Below the pieces are notes generated by a model. That model did not search any database, was not told the DNA's origin, and saw nothing but the letters and a program-made list of their open reading frames with translations. Below are positions 1 to 7,624 of a DNA stretch of 14,570 bases, in pieces. This stretch comes from Marinospirillum sp. (lineage in GTDB: Bacteria > Pseudomonadota > Gammaproteobacteria > Pseudomonadales > Halomonadaceae), in contig SKOQ01000173.1 of the NCBI GenBank assembly GCA_007119985.1, positions 1 through 14,570 of the forward strand. The letters are read 5' to 3'. How positions within the stretch are numbered: position 1 is the stretch's first letter; the number at the start of each line of letters is the position of its first letter. A program made the position numbers and the translations under genes.

Positions 1-935
1 CCGATATTGGCTTGGGCTTCTAGAGTCGAGCCGCCGATATGGGGCGTCAGAATCACATTCTGCAAACCGCGCAGTGGGCTGACAAACTCATCATCATTAC
101 CGCGTGGTTCAACAGGGAAGACATCGATGGCGGCACCCGCCAGATGGCCTGATTTGAGTACATCCGCCAAATCGTCAATCACCACCACGCTACCGCGTGA
201 AGCATTAATCAGGTGCGCACCTGGTTTCATTTTCTTCAGCTCATCAGCTGCAATCATCCACTTGGTGGAATCCAATTCAGGAACATGCAAGCTCACAATA
301 TCGGATTGCGCCAAAAGCTCATCGAGGGTATCCAGCTGACGGGCGTTGCCTAAAGGCAGCTTGGTGACCACATCATAATAGAGGACTTCTAAGCCTAAGC
401 TTTCAGCCAGAACCGAGAGCTGAGAGCCGATATTGCCATAGCCGATGATGCCCAGTTTTTTGCCACGTAGCTCGTAGCTGCCTTCAGCCGATTTGATCCA
501 GCCGCCTTCATGACAGGCCGCACTCTTATGCGGAATGCCACGCATCAACATAATCATCTCACCCAACACCAGCTCAGCCACAGAACGGGTATTAGAGTAG
601 GGCGCGTTAAAGACCGGAATACCGCGCACCAATGCCGAATAGAGCTCAACCTGATTCGTCCCGATGCAGAAGCAACCCACTGCGACCAGTTTTTTCGCGG
701 CTTCAAAGACGTCTTCGGTGAGCTGAGTGCGTGAACGAATACCGATAAAATGGGCATCTTCAACCGCCTTCAGCAGGTCAGCCTCGGACAGAGACTTAGG
801 ATGGTATTCAATGTTGGTGTAACCATTGGCTTTAAAATTATCCACTGCCGTCTGGTGTACACCTTCCAGCAGCAAAATCTTGATCTTGCTTTTATCTAAA
901 GAGGTTTTAGACAGAGCGGTACTAGTATTAGACAT
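1..935 (-). CDS. serA: D-3-phosphoglycerate dehydrogenase SerA (partial, C-terminus outside window)
   Basis: Oxidises 3-phosphoglycerate to 3-phosphohydroxypyruvate with NAD+, the first step of serine synthesis, in the cytoplasm. About 311 residues are present and the gene continues past base 1. The order is an N-terminal substrate-binding part, then a Rossmann NAD-binding domain with the GKKLGIIGYGNIG loop, then the return to the substrate domain. The catalytic triad of the family is visible: R247 in NASRG, E276 in FPVEP and H299 in TPHIGGST. Each is exactly 7 residues later than in E. coli SerA, because this protein has a slightly longer N-terminus. FCIGTNQV and NAPYSNTRSVAEL are near identical to E. 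coli. The regulatory ACT domain expected at the C-terminus is not in the window. The ATG at 933-935 has a weak GGAA ribosome site; no other ATG fits. It is divergent from a D-2-hydroxyglutarate dehydrogenase gene, its known metabolic partner. Confidence 0.97.
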   Translation of the reverse strand, partial: MSNTSTALSKTSLDKSKIKILLLEGVHQTAVDNFKANGYTNIEYHPKSLSEADLLKAVEDAHFIGIRSRTQLTEDVFEAAKKLVAVGCFCIGTNQVELYSALVRGIPVFNAPYSNTRSVAELVLGEMIMLMRGIPHKSAACHEGGWIKSAEGSYELRGKKLGIIGYGNIGSQLSVLAESLGLEVLYYDVVTKLPLGNARQLDTLDELLAQSDIVSLHVPELDSTKWMIAADELKKMKPGAHLINASRGSVVVIDDLADVLKSGHLAGAAIDVFPVEPRGNDDEFVSPLRGLQNVILTPHIGGSTLEAQANI

Positions 936-1133
936 GGAGCGTTCCGTGTATAAAAGAGGATGAAAGAACAGGAAAATGACGCTGCTGGGGAAGCCAGCCA
1001 AGAAAGCCTTATGGTAACATAAAGGCCGCAAGAAACAGCCCGGAGTCAGATGAAATTGATTCCCCTTGAAGCTGATCTTTTTTCATACCGCATTTTCATT
1101 TCGCACCCCTGCGAATCGAACTGAAGAGCTGCC
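936..1133. promoter_or_regulatory. Divergent intergenic region between serA and the D2HGDH gene
   Basis: This 198-base gap must hold the promoters of both serA (leftward) and the D2HGDH-xseB-ispA-dxs unit (rightward). I found no pair of -35/-10 boxes good enough to name on either strand. The sequence becomes T-rich near 1078-1100. A small hairpin lies at 1100-1115: arms TTCGCA and TGCGAA with loop CCCC, just ahead of the GAAGAG ribosome site at 1123-1128. Shared regulation of the two genes through this region is inferred from their linked chemistry, not shown by a recognised operator. Confidence 0.5.
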
Positions 1134-2558
1134 ATGATGACGCCTGAGCAAATCAAACATGCTGTTGAAGCCCTTATCGGCCCTGATAAAGTCCGTCTTG
1201 ATGATGAAGCCTTAGATATCTATGGCCGTGACTGGACCAAGATTCACACGCCGCGTCCACGCGCGATTGCCTTCCCGCGTAGCACAGAAGAAGTCCAGCA
1301 GATCGTGCGCTTTGCGCGTGAACACAAGATCGCCCTCGTACCTTCTGGCGGTCGTACTGGTCTTTCAGCGGGTGCCGTGGCTGCCAATGATGAGCTGGTG
1401 CTGGTGATGGATTATATGAATAAGGTCGTCGATTTCAATGCGATAGATCGCAGCGTGACAGTACAGGCAGGCATGATCACCGAACAGCTGCAACACTTTG
1501 CTGAACAACAAGGGCTTTACTATCCGGTCGATTTCGCCTCGGCAGGCTCAAGCCAGATTGGAGGCAATATCGCCACCAATGCAGGCGGCATCAAGGTGAT
1601 CAAATATGGCATGACGCGAGATTGGGTGCTCGGCCTGAAGGTGGTTACCGGCACAGGCGAGATTCTTGATCTGAATCGTGGCTTGATCAAAAACAACACT
1701 GGCTATGATTTACGCCATCTGTTTATCGGTGCAGAAGGCACGCTGGGTATCATCACTGAAGCCACCCTGCGCCTCACGCGCCCACCGCAAAACCTGACCG
1801 TCATGGTCTTGGGGGCGCCCTCGATGCCTGCGGTCATGCAGGTGCTGCAAGCTTTCCAAAGCCGTTTAGATCTCACCGCCTTTGAGTTCTTCTCTGACAA
1901 TGCACTGGAAAAGGTCACTCAGCATCATCAGCTCCAGCGTCCTTTTGAAACGGCCACGCCCTACTATGCGCTGGTTGAGTTTGAAGCCATGACCGAAGAA
2001 ATCATGGAGATGGCGATGGAAGTCTTTGAATCCTGCATGGAAGCCGGCTGGGTCGAAGATGGCGTGATTAGCCAAAGTGAAACCCAGGCACAAACACTCT
2101 GGAACCTGCGCGAATTTATCTCCGAAACCATCAGCCATCACACACCTTATAAGAATGACCTTTCAGTTGTGGTATCCAAGGTGCCTGAGTTCTTAAATCA
2201 GGTTGATGGTTTTGTTGCTGAGCACTATCCCGGCTTTGAAGTGGTCTGGTTTGGTCACATCGGCGATGGCAACCTGCATCTGAATATCCTTAAGCCTGAA
2301 GCCCTCAGCAAAGAAGCCTTTTTCGAGAAGTGCCATCATGTGAGTGATCAGGTCTTCAAAATCACGCAAGCCTTTGGTGGCAGCGTCTCGGCAGAGCATG
2401 GTGTGGGCCTGATTAAAAAAGACTTCCTCCATTTCACGCGCAGCCAGGCAGAAATCAAGATGATGCAAGGCATCAAGAAAACCTTTGATCCAGACCAGAT
2501 TATGAATCCAGGCAAGATGCTGGATATTCCAGTCTCACATCAAGACCACGAAGGATAA
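1134..2558 (+). CDS. FAD-binding oxidoreductase, probable D-2-hydroxyglutarate dehydrogenase
   Basis: 474-residue flavoprotein of the GlcD / D-lactate dehydrogenase / D2HGDH family (VAO-type FAD fold). The FAD domain shows PSGGRTGLSAGA near residues 70-81, GSSQIGGN at 138-145 with NAGG just after it, and GAEGTLGIITEATLRL near 200-215. The C-terminal substrate cap shows HIGDGNLHLN from H375, with H375 and H382 as metal ligands, then E421-H422 in SAEHGVG, and ends with the family signature FDPDQIMNPGKML. The predicted reaction is oxidation of D-2-hydroxyglutarate to 2-oxoglutarate, passing electrons to a flavoprotein or quinone acceptor. The choice of D2HGDH over D-lactate or glycolate oxidation rests on the neighbouring divergent serA, a pairing established in Pseudomonas, where this enzyme removes the D-2-hydroxyglutarate that SerA makes. 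The start at 1134 has GAAGAG upstream; a second ATG follows at once. It is the first gene of a tight four-gene run. Confidence 0.88.
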   Translation: MMTPEQIKHAVEALIGPDKVRLDDEALDIYGRDWTKIHTPRPRAIAFPRSTEEVQQIVRFAREHKIALVPSGGRTGLSAGAVAANDELVLVMDYMNKVVDFNAIDRSVTVQAGMITEQLQHFAEQQGLYYPVDFASAGSSQIGGNIATNAGGIKVIKYGMTRDWVLGLKVVTGTGEILDLNRGLIKNNTGYDLRHLFIGAEGTLGIITEATLRLTRPPQNLTVMVLGAPSMPAVMQVLQAFQSRLDLTAFEFFSDNALEKVTQHHQLQRPFETATPYYALVEFEAMTEEIMEMAMEVFESCMEAGWVEDGVISQSETQAQTLWNLREFISETISHHTPYKNDLSVVVSKVPEFLNQVDGFVAEHYPGFEVVWFGHIGDGNLHLNILKPEALSKEAFFEKCHHVSDQVFKITQAFGGSVSAEHGVGLIKKDFLHFTRSQAEIKMMQGIKKTFDPDQIMNPGKMLDIPVSHQDHEG

Positions 2559-2561
2559 GCC

Positions 2562-2819
2562 ATGTCTGAGACATCACCCGCCCCCGTCCCTGCACCCGCT
2601 GATTTTGAGCAGTTGATGGCAGAGCTAGAGCAACTGGTCAACAAGATGGAGGCGGGCGATCTCTCTTTAGAAGCCTCTTTAGAGGCTTATGAGCGTGGCG
2701 TTCGGCTATCACATCAGGCTCAGACTCGGCTACAAGAAGCCGAGCTGCGTGTACAGCGCTTGCACGAACAATCTGGCCAGGCCCAGTTCCAACCGCTCAC
2801 CGCTGAGGATAATGATTAA
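2562..2819 (+). CDS. xseB: Exodeoxyribonuclease VII small subunit XseB
   Basis: 85-residue small subunit of exonuclease VII, which with XseA degrades single-stranded DNA into oligonucleotides in the cytoplasm and serves in repair. The family signature is clear: FEQLMAELEQLVNKMEAGD followed by LSLEASLEAYERGVRL, two helices that wrap the large subunit, then a coiled, charged tail. The length is normal for XseB (about 80 residues). The start codon lies 3 bases after the D2HGDH stop, and its ribosome site AAGGA (2551-2555) overlaps the end of that gene, so the two are probably translationally coupled. It is followed 2 bases later by ispA, the usual xseB-ispA-dxs order of gammaproteobacteria. XseA is not in the window. 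Confidence 0.96.
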   Translation: MSETSPAPVPAPADFEQLMAELEQLVNKMEAGDLSLEASLEAYERGVRLSHQAQTRLQEAELRVQRLHEQSGQAQFQPLTAEDND

Positions 2820-2821
2820 AC

Positions 2822-3727
2822 ATGCCGGCTTCACTTGCTGCGACGGCGATCGCAGACCGCCTAGAACACGCCATTGCAGGCTATGCACAAAGGGTGGATC
2901 ACTATCTGGCACAGCAGCTTGCGCAGCGAATGGGGCCAAGTCCAAGGCTGGACGAGGCGCTCAACTATAGCCTGCTGCTCGGTGGAAAGCGCTTGCGGCC
3001 CGTGCTGACCCTCGCTACCGCGCAGGCTTTGGGTGGTGATCTGGCGCTGGCCGATGCACCAGCCGCTGCGGTGGAGATGATTCATGCCTACTCGCTCGTG
3101 CATGATGATCTTCCAGCGATGGATGATGATGCCACTCGGCGCGGCCATCCTACCTGCCATATTCAGTTTGATGAGGCGACGGCCATTCTGGTCGGTGATG
3201 CCCTGCAGACGCTTGCCTTTGAACTGCTTGCCACTCAAGAGCATCCTCAAGCGCTGGCCATGATCCGCTGCCTTGCGCAAGCCAGCGGCCCTCAGGGGAT
3301 GGTCGGTGGCCAGATGCTCGATCTGCAAAGTGAAGGTCACCAACTCGATCTAGCCGCCTTGCAAACCCTGCACCGGCATAAGACAGGGGCATTAATTCGC
3401 GCTGCGGTTGCGCTCGGTGGTCATAGCCAGTCGGCTTCTGCAACCACCTTGGCGGCCTTAGATCGCTATGCCAGCGCGCTGGGCTTAGCCTTCCAAGTTC
3501 AGGATGACTTGCTGGATGTACAAGGGGATGCGAAGAAGATTGGCAAGCAAACAGGAGCTGATGCGCGCCTCAACAAGGCCACCTACCCCAGCCTGCTCGG
3601 CCTTGAACAGGCACAACACACCGCCCAAGCGCTGGTGCATGAAGCCCAAGCCGCACTGCAAGATCTAGAAGGTGACTGGACGCTCCACCATCTCCTTGCG
3701 GACTGGTGTATCCTACGCGACCACTAA
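2822..3727 (+). CDS. ispA: Farnesyl diphosphate synthase (geranyltranstransferase) IspA
   Basis: 301-residue all-helical trans-prenyltransferase. It condenses dimethylallyl and geranyl diphosphate with isopentenyl diphosphate to give farnesyl diphosphate, the precursor of undecaprenyl phosphate and quinone side chains. The two Mg-binding aspartate motifs are intact: the first is DDLPAMDD at residues 95-102, preceded by H94, and the second is DDLLD at 228-232. The substrate lysine/arginine motif GGKRLRP and the GGQMLDL segment are also present. Length matches E. coli IspA (299). The ATG at 2822 is 2 bases after the xseB stop; GAGGA at 2805-2809 is the probable ribosome site, a little far at 12 bases. 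The downstream dxs start is within about 25 bases, so xseB, ispA and dxs are one transcript. Nothing is odd about it. Confidence 0.97.
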   Translation: MPASLAATAIADRLEHAIAGYAQRVDHYLAQQLAQRMGPSPRLDEALNYSLLLGGKRLRPVLTLATAQALGGDLALADAPAAAVEMIHAYSLVHDDLPAMDDDATRRGHPTCHIQFDEATAILVGDALQTLAFELLATQEHPQALAMIRCLAQASGPQGMVGGQMLDLQSEGHQLDLAALQTLHRHKTGALIRAAVALGGHSQSASATTLAALDRYASALGLAFQVQDDLLDVQGDAKKIGKQTGADARLNKATYPSLLGLEQAQHTAQALVHEAQAALQDLEGDWTLHHLLADWCILRDH

Positions 3728-3752
3728 AATGAATCCAAAGAGCCAAGCCACT

Positions 3753-5639
3753 ATGTTTGATGTCCTGCCCCAGCATCGTCCTGAAACGCCCCTGCTTGAC
3801 GGACTGAGTAGCACTGCAGATCTGAAAACCTTCTCTGACAGCCAGCTACTCAAGCTCGCCAGAGAAGTCAGAGCTTGGCTTTTATGGAGCGTACAGCAAA
3901 CAGGTGGGCATTTTGGTGCTGGACTCGGGGTGGTTGAGCTAAGCGTGGCCTTACACCATGTCTTCAATACGCCACAAGATAAGGTGATCTGGGATGTGGG
4001 GCATCAAGCCTACCCGCATAAAATTCTCACGGGACGCAAAGAAGAACTGCTCACCATCCGCCAAAAAGATGGCCTCGCCGCCTTTCCTAAGCGAGCAGAA
4101 TCTCCCTATGATGCCTTTGGTGTCGGCCACTCTAGCACCTCAATTAGCGCCGCCCTCGGCATGGCTTTAGCCGCCCAAGCCCAAGGCAAACAGCAAAAAT
4201 CGATTGCCGTCATTGGAGATGGCGCGATGACCGCCGGTATGGCTTTTGAAGCCCTCGCCCATGCTGGTCACCTACAGCCTGATCTACTGGTCATTCTGAA
4301 TGACAATGAAATGTCGATTTCAGAGAATGTGGGTGGACTGGCCAGCTATCTGGCTCGACTGCTGGTGAGCGAACCTTATCATCAACTGCGCGAAGGCAGC
4401 CGCAAGCTGCTCTCTATGCTGCCGCTCGCCTGGGAAATCGCTCAAAAAACCGAAGAGCAGGTGAAGGCACTGATGTCGCCCAGCACCCTCTTTGAGGAAT
4501 TTGGTTTTCAGTATATCGGCCCCCTTGACGGCCATGATCTGCCTGAACTCATCGCCACACTGAAGCGAATCAAGCAGCGTAAGGGGCCTTACTTTTTGCA
4601 TCTGGTCACCAAAAAAGGCAAGGGATTCCTGCCTGCTGAGCAGGACCCCATTGGCTATCATGCGCTCGGCAAACTAGAAAAAACTCCACCTAAAAAAAAT
4701 CCATCCAAGCCCTCTGGCCCTAAATACTCTCAAGTCTTTGGCCAGTGGGTGTGTGATATGGCCGCTGAAGACCCACGCCTGATGGCCATTACGCCGGCCA
4801 TGCGCGAGGGCTCAGATCTAGTGCGTTTTTCGCGCGAATATCCACAGCGCTATTTTGATGTCGCCATCGCAGAGCAGCATGCCGTCACGCTGGCAGCGGG
4901 GATGGCCTGCGAAGGCATGAAGCCGGTTGTCGCCATCTATTCCACCTTTTTACAGCGCGCCTATGATCAGCTGATCCATGATGTTGCCGTGCAAAAACTG
5001 GATGTCCTCTTTGCGATCGATCGCGCTGGCCTCGTCGGTGAAGATGGCCCCACCCACCACGGCACTCTGGATCTGTCTTATCTGCGCTGCGTCCCTGAGA
5101 TGATCATTATGGCGCCAGCCAATGAGCAAGAATGCCGCCAGATGCTCAGCACCGGCTACCATTATCAAGGTCCTGCCGCCGTGCGCTATCCACGCGGCCA
5201 AGGCCCGGGCGTTGCGCTTCAATCCAGCTTAGCCACCCTGCCCATCGGCAAGGCCGAAGTGCGGCGGACAGGGCAGAAGGTGGCTCTTTTGGCGCTGGGC
5301 AGTTGCGTCGCGGCCGCCGAGCAGGTCGCCGCTGAGCTCGATGCCACACTAGTCAATCTGCGTTTTATCAAACCACTGGATGAGTCGCTGCTGCTAGAAA
5401 TAGCAGCGAACCACAGCCTGTTGGTGACCCTCGAAGAAAATGCCATCATGGGCGGTGTCGGCAGTGCCATTAATGAATTCTTTGCTGCCCAAGGCCGCAC
5501 ACCACAGTTGCTGAATCTAGGGCTGCCTGATCGCTGGATCGATCAAGGCACACCAGAAGAGCTGATTGCCGAGGTCGGACTGGATGCGAAAGGCATACGG
5601 CACGCCATCCAGAATCGCCTCAGCAAGCTCGCTATTTAA
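3753..5639 (+). CDS. dxs: 1-deoxy-D-xylulose-5-phosphate synthase Dxs
   Basis: Thiamine-diphosphate enzyme that joins pyruvate and glyceraldehyde 3-phosphate to form 1-deoxy-D-xylulose 5-phosphate, the entry and usual control step of the MEP isoprenoid pathway. With this start it has 628 residues, close to E. coli (620). Seen in order: QTGGHFGAGLGVVEL near the N-terminus, DVGHQAYPHKILTGR, the ThDP/Mg motif GDGAMTAG with D156, NDNEMSISENVG with N185, the catalytic glutamate E374 in IAEQHAVT, and DRAGLVGEDGPTHHG in the pyrimidine domain. A transketolase C-terminal domain completes it. D156, N185 and E374 are each 4 residues later than their E. coli counterparts. I chose ATG 3753 for its AAAGAG (3737-3742) and its fit to relatives. 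ATG 3729, one base after the ispA stop, is possible but lacks a ribosome site. An in-frame ATG at 3672 lies inside ispA and is unlikely. Confidence 0.95.
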   Translation: MFDVLPQHRPETPLLDGLSSTADLKTFSDSQLLKLAREVRAWLLWSVQQTGGHFGAGLGVVELSVALHHVFNTPQDKVIWDVGHQAYPHKILTGRKEELLTIRQKDGLAAFPKRAESPYDAFGVGHSSTSISAALGMALAAQAQGKQQKSIAVIGDGAMTAGMAFEALAHAGHLQPDLLVILNDNEMSISENVGGLASYLARLLVSEPYHQLREGSRKLLSMLPLAWEIAQKTEEQVKALMSPSTLFEEFGFQYIGPLDGHDLPELIATLKRIKQRKGPYFLHLVTKKGKGFLPAEQDPIGYHALGKLEKTPPKKNPSKPSGPKYSQVFGQWVCDMAAEDPRLMAITPAMREGSDLVRFSREYPQRYFDVAIAEQHAVTLAAGMACEGMKPVVAIYSTFLQRAYDQLIHDVAVQKLDVLFAIDRAGLVGEDGPTHHGTLDLSYLRCVPEMIIMAPANEQECRQMLSTGYHYQGPAAVRYPRGQGPGVALQSSLATLPIGKAEVRRTGQKVALLALGSCVAAAEQVAAELDATLVNLRFIKPLDESLLLEIAANHSLLVTLEENAIMGGVGSAINEFFAAQGRTPQLLNLGLPDRWIDQGTPEELIAEVGLDAKGIRHAIQNRLSKLAI

Positions 5640-5646
5640 GCGCTAT

Positions 5647-6492
5647 CTAAGAGGGCGTGGCAGCGCTCAACAGTGCCGCATAGCCCTCGCGATAGCTGGG
5701 ATAGCGCCATTGAAATCCAGTGCTGGCTAAAAGCTGGCTCTGGATCTGCTTCCCCTGTCCTTCACCGGGCAGCGCGCCCAATGTCTGAGGCGGCACGCCC
5801 AGCTGCTCACCCAACCAGGCAATTACTTGCTGCATCGGCACACTGCTGGTGTCGCTGACCAGATAGAGATCTTCGATCTGCTGACCCTGCACATCAAGAT
5901 CCATTAAATGCTGGATGGCTGCCGCAGCATCATCACGATGAATCCGGTTGGTCCAATACAAGGGTTCAGCGGGCGGATGCTGACCCGCCCGCGCCTGACG
6001 CAATAAACGCTCTCGCCCTGGCCCATAAAGGCCACTCAAGCGCACACAGGTTGATGCACATTCTGCCTGCGCCAGCAGCGCCTCACCTTCCAGAATCAAC
6101 TGACCAGAAAAGCCACGCGGCAAGGCAGGGCTGGCCTCAGAGACCAGCTCACCCGCCTGTTGGTGATAGACGCCTGTCGAGGACACCAGAAAAAAACGCT
6201 TCAATGTGCTGAGTTGATCGCCCAGCGCCGCCAACACCGCTGCTACACCATCCCGATAGGCTCGCTGATAGGCTTCTGGTGAACGACCATCGGCGGCCAC
6301 GGCATAGACCAGATAATCGATTTCAGGTAAGGACTCTGGCGGCGGGGCAGGCAAGTCCCAGTAAAAAGGCTGAATGGACTCGGGTAATAACGCTACCTGA
6401 CGGCGCGCGCCCCACACCTGATGCCCCTGCTCAGCCAGCCTTTGGCCCAGATACTGACCTAAATCACCACACCCAACAATCATGATCCGCAT
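5647..6492 (-). CDS. NAD(P)-binding short-chain dehydrogenase/epimerase-fold protein, YeeZ-like
   Basis: 281-residue protein with a single Rossmann fold of the extended short-chain dehydrogenase (NAD-dependent epimerase/dehydratase) type. The N-terminal loop MIVGCGDLGQYLG gives G7-x-G9-x-x-G12 for dinucleotide binding. VSSTGVYHQQ sits at the usual strand, followed by VRLSGLYGPGR and the substrate-side motif NRIHRDDAAAAIQHL. After STGVY there is no lysine in YxxxK spacing, so the classical catalytic pair is not evident, as in the YeeZ-like group; substrate and reaction are unknown. I chose the ATG at 6490-6492 because AGGAG lies 11 bases upstream and GxGxxG then falls at residue 7. A longer in-frame start at 6549 adds 19 residues with no family match. 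It converges on dxs with 7 bases between stop codons and diverges from oxyR. Confidence 0.82.
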   Translation of the reverse strand: MRIMIVGCGDLGQYLGQRLAEQGHQVWGARRQVALLPESIQPFYWDLPAPPPESLPEIDYLVYAVAADGRSPEAYQRAYRDGVAAVLAALGDQLSTLKRFFLVSSTGVYHQQAGELVSEASPALPRGFSGQLILEGEALLAQAECASTCVRLSGLYGPGRERLLRQARAGQHPPAEPLYWTNRIHRDDAAAAIQHLMDLDVQGQQIEDLYLVSDTSSVPMQQVIAWLGEQLGVPPQTLGALPGEGQGKQIQSQLLASTGFQWRYPSYREGYAALLSAATPS

Positions 6493-6612
6493 GATACTGA
6501 CTTCTCCTGAATCCTGAATCTTGGCGACGCCACTCAACTGGCTCGCCAAGAAGATCGATGTACGCGGCTAATCACCCACAAATCATAGCCATATAGAATT
6601 AGAACCTAACAC

Positions 6613-6629
6613 TTGATTATTTTAATCAA
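6613..6629. promoter_or_regulatory. Perfect AT-rich inverted repeat upstream of oxyR (possible operator)
   Basis: Arms TTGATTA (6613-6619) and TAATCAA (6623-6629) are separated by TTT. This is the kind of dyad a dimeric regulator binds, and its left arm coincides with the proposed -35 box of oxyR, where an autorepressing LysR-type protein would act. It does not match the OxyR four-part ATAG/CTAT pattern and has G-N11-C rather than T-N11-A at the centre, so the binding protein is not known. Confidence 0.4.
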
Positions 6630-6640
6630 TGATGCATACT
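6613..6640 (+). promoter_or_regulatory. Putative sigma-70 promoter of oxyR-recG
   Basis: TTGATT (6613-6618) is 4/6 to the -35 consensus. CATACT (6635-6640) is 4/6 to the -10 consensus, with a 16-base spacer. The predicted start of transcription is near 6646-6648, giving a leader of about 55 bases before the oxyR ATG at 6704. By eye only. Confidence 0.4.
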
Positions 6641-6648
6641 TTTCCAAA

Positions 6649-6674
6649 GGCTGTCTTACACTAACAAGACAGCC
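6649..6674 (+). other. Stem-loop in the oxyR 5' leader
   Basis: Perfect 9-base-pair stem GGCTGTCTT / AAGACAGCC with the 8-base loop ACACTAAC. The last stem base is 15 bases before the ribosome site GGAG (6690-6693), which stays outside the hairpin. There is no T-run after it, so it is not a terminator. If the promoter above is right, this hairpin begins within about 3 bases of the mRNA 5' end. Confidence 0.6.
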
Positions 6675-6703
6675 CACGATGAATGACACGGAGTATCCCC
6701 CAG

Positions 6704-7609
6704 ATGACGCTGACTGAACTCAAATACATTGTCACCTTGGCACAAGAAAGACACTTTGGCCATGCCGCTGAAAAATGCTTTGTCAGTCAGCCCACGCTCA
6801 GTGTGGCCGTCAAGAAGCTCGAAGAAGAGCTGGGCGTTGCACTCTTCGAGCGCAGTAAAAGCGCCGTTCAGTTGACGCCGATTGGAGAGCGTATCGTGGC
6901 ACAAGCCCATCGTGTGCTTGAGCAGGCTGCCACCATTAAAGAGCTGGCACAACTCGGTAAGGATCAGCTCTCCACTCCGCTGCGCATTGGTGCGATCTAT
7001 ACCATCGGCCCTTATCTCTTCCCGCAGCTGGTCAGTGGATTGCGTGCCCTCGCCCCGCAGATGCCACTCTATATTGAAGAGAACTATACCGCCGTATTGC
7101 GCCAAAGGCTGCGCAGCACTGAACTGGATGCCATACTCGTCGCCCTGCCTTTTACTGAGCCAGATGTGCTCACACGGCCACTCTATGAAGAGCCCTTTGA
7201 ACTGCTTTTACCGAAAAGCCATCCTTGGGCAGAGCGCGCATCTATACCCATCCAAGAACTGAAAACACAAAAGCTGCTGATGCTCGGTGAAGGCCATTGC
7301 TTCCGCGATCAGGTGCTTGAAGCCTGCCCAGGCTTAGAAGCCAACCTCAAAAACAGCGACCAAACACTGGTGGCGGAAGGCGGCTCGTTAGAAACCTTGC
7401 GCCACATGGTCGCCTCTGGCATGGGCATCACTGTTCTCCCTCATTCTGCAGTGGCCACACACCAGTACAACCACGAAGTGCTAGTCACACGGCCCTTTGC
7501 AGAACCGGCCCCCTCGCGGCAGGTAGCCTTGGCATGGCGTGCCAGCTTCCCGCGTCCGAAAGCGATCGAAGCCCTTGCTCAAGCGATCCATCAATTCAAA
7601 CCCCTTTGA
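6704..7609 (+). CDS. oxyR: Peroxide-sensing LysR-type regulator OxyR
   Basis: 301-residue LysR-family transcription factor that senses hydrogen peroxide by a reversible disulfide and activates defence genes such as catalase and alkyl hydroperoxide reductase. The N-terminal winged helix-turn-helix is clear, with HFGHAAEKCFVSQPTLS as the recognition segment followed by the dimerisation linker helix. The regulatory domain carries the redox pair C199 (in GEGHCFRDQ) and C208 (in EACPG), at exactly the E. coli positions. VASGMGITVLP near residue 245 is the conserved segment of the second subdomain. I chose ATG 6704 because GGAG (6690-6693) lies 10 bases upstream and the cysteine numbering then matches; an in-frame ATG at 6683 would add 7 residues. 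recG follows 15 bases after the stop, the oxyR-recG operon known from Pseudomonas aeruginosa. Confidence 0.97.
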   Translation: MTLTELKYIVTLAQERHFGHAAEKCFVSQPTLSVAVKKLEEELGVALFERSKSAVQLTPIGERIVAQAHRVLEQAATIKELAQLGKDQLSTPLRIGAIYTIGPYLFPQLVSGLRALAPQMPLYIEENYTAVLRQRLRSTELDAILVALPFTEPDVLTRPLYEEPFELLLPKSHPWAERASIPIQELKTQKLLMLGEGHCFRDQVLEACPGLEANLKNSDQTLVAEGGSLETLRHMVASGMGITVLPHSAVATHQYNHEVLVTRPFAEPAPSRQVALAWRASFPRPKAIEALAQAIHQFKPL

Positions 7610-7624
7610 TTGGAGACGGGCCGG

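Noticed and set aside
1100..1115. Small hairpin TTCGCA-CCCC-TGCGAA in the leader of the D2HGDH gene, considered as a riboswitch or terminator.
   Set aside because: Only 6 base pairs, no T-run, and no larger fold or known riboswitch core around it; it is mentioned under the intergenic region only.
3150..3443. Open reading frames on the minus strand inside ispA.
   Set aside because: Composition is that of the antisense of a conserved gene, with no family resemblance or ribosome site; ispA fully explains the stretch.
3672..3752. Longer dxs start at 3672 overlapping the end of ispA.
   Set aside because: The added N-terminal residues match no Dxs and simply read ispA out of frame; ATG 3753 has a better ribosome site and fits the family length.
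6656..7105. A 149-codon minus-strand reading frame overlapping the oxyR start.
   Set aside because: It is antisense to the strongly conserved OxyR DNA-binding domain and resembles no protein I know.
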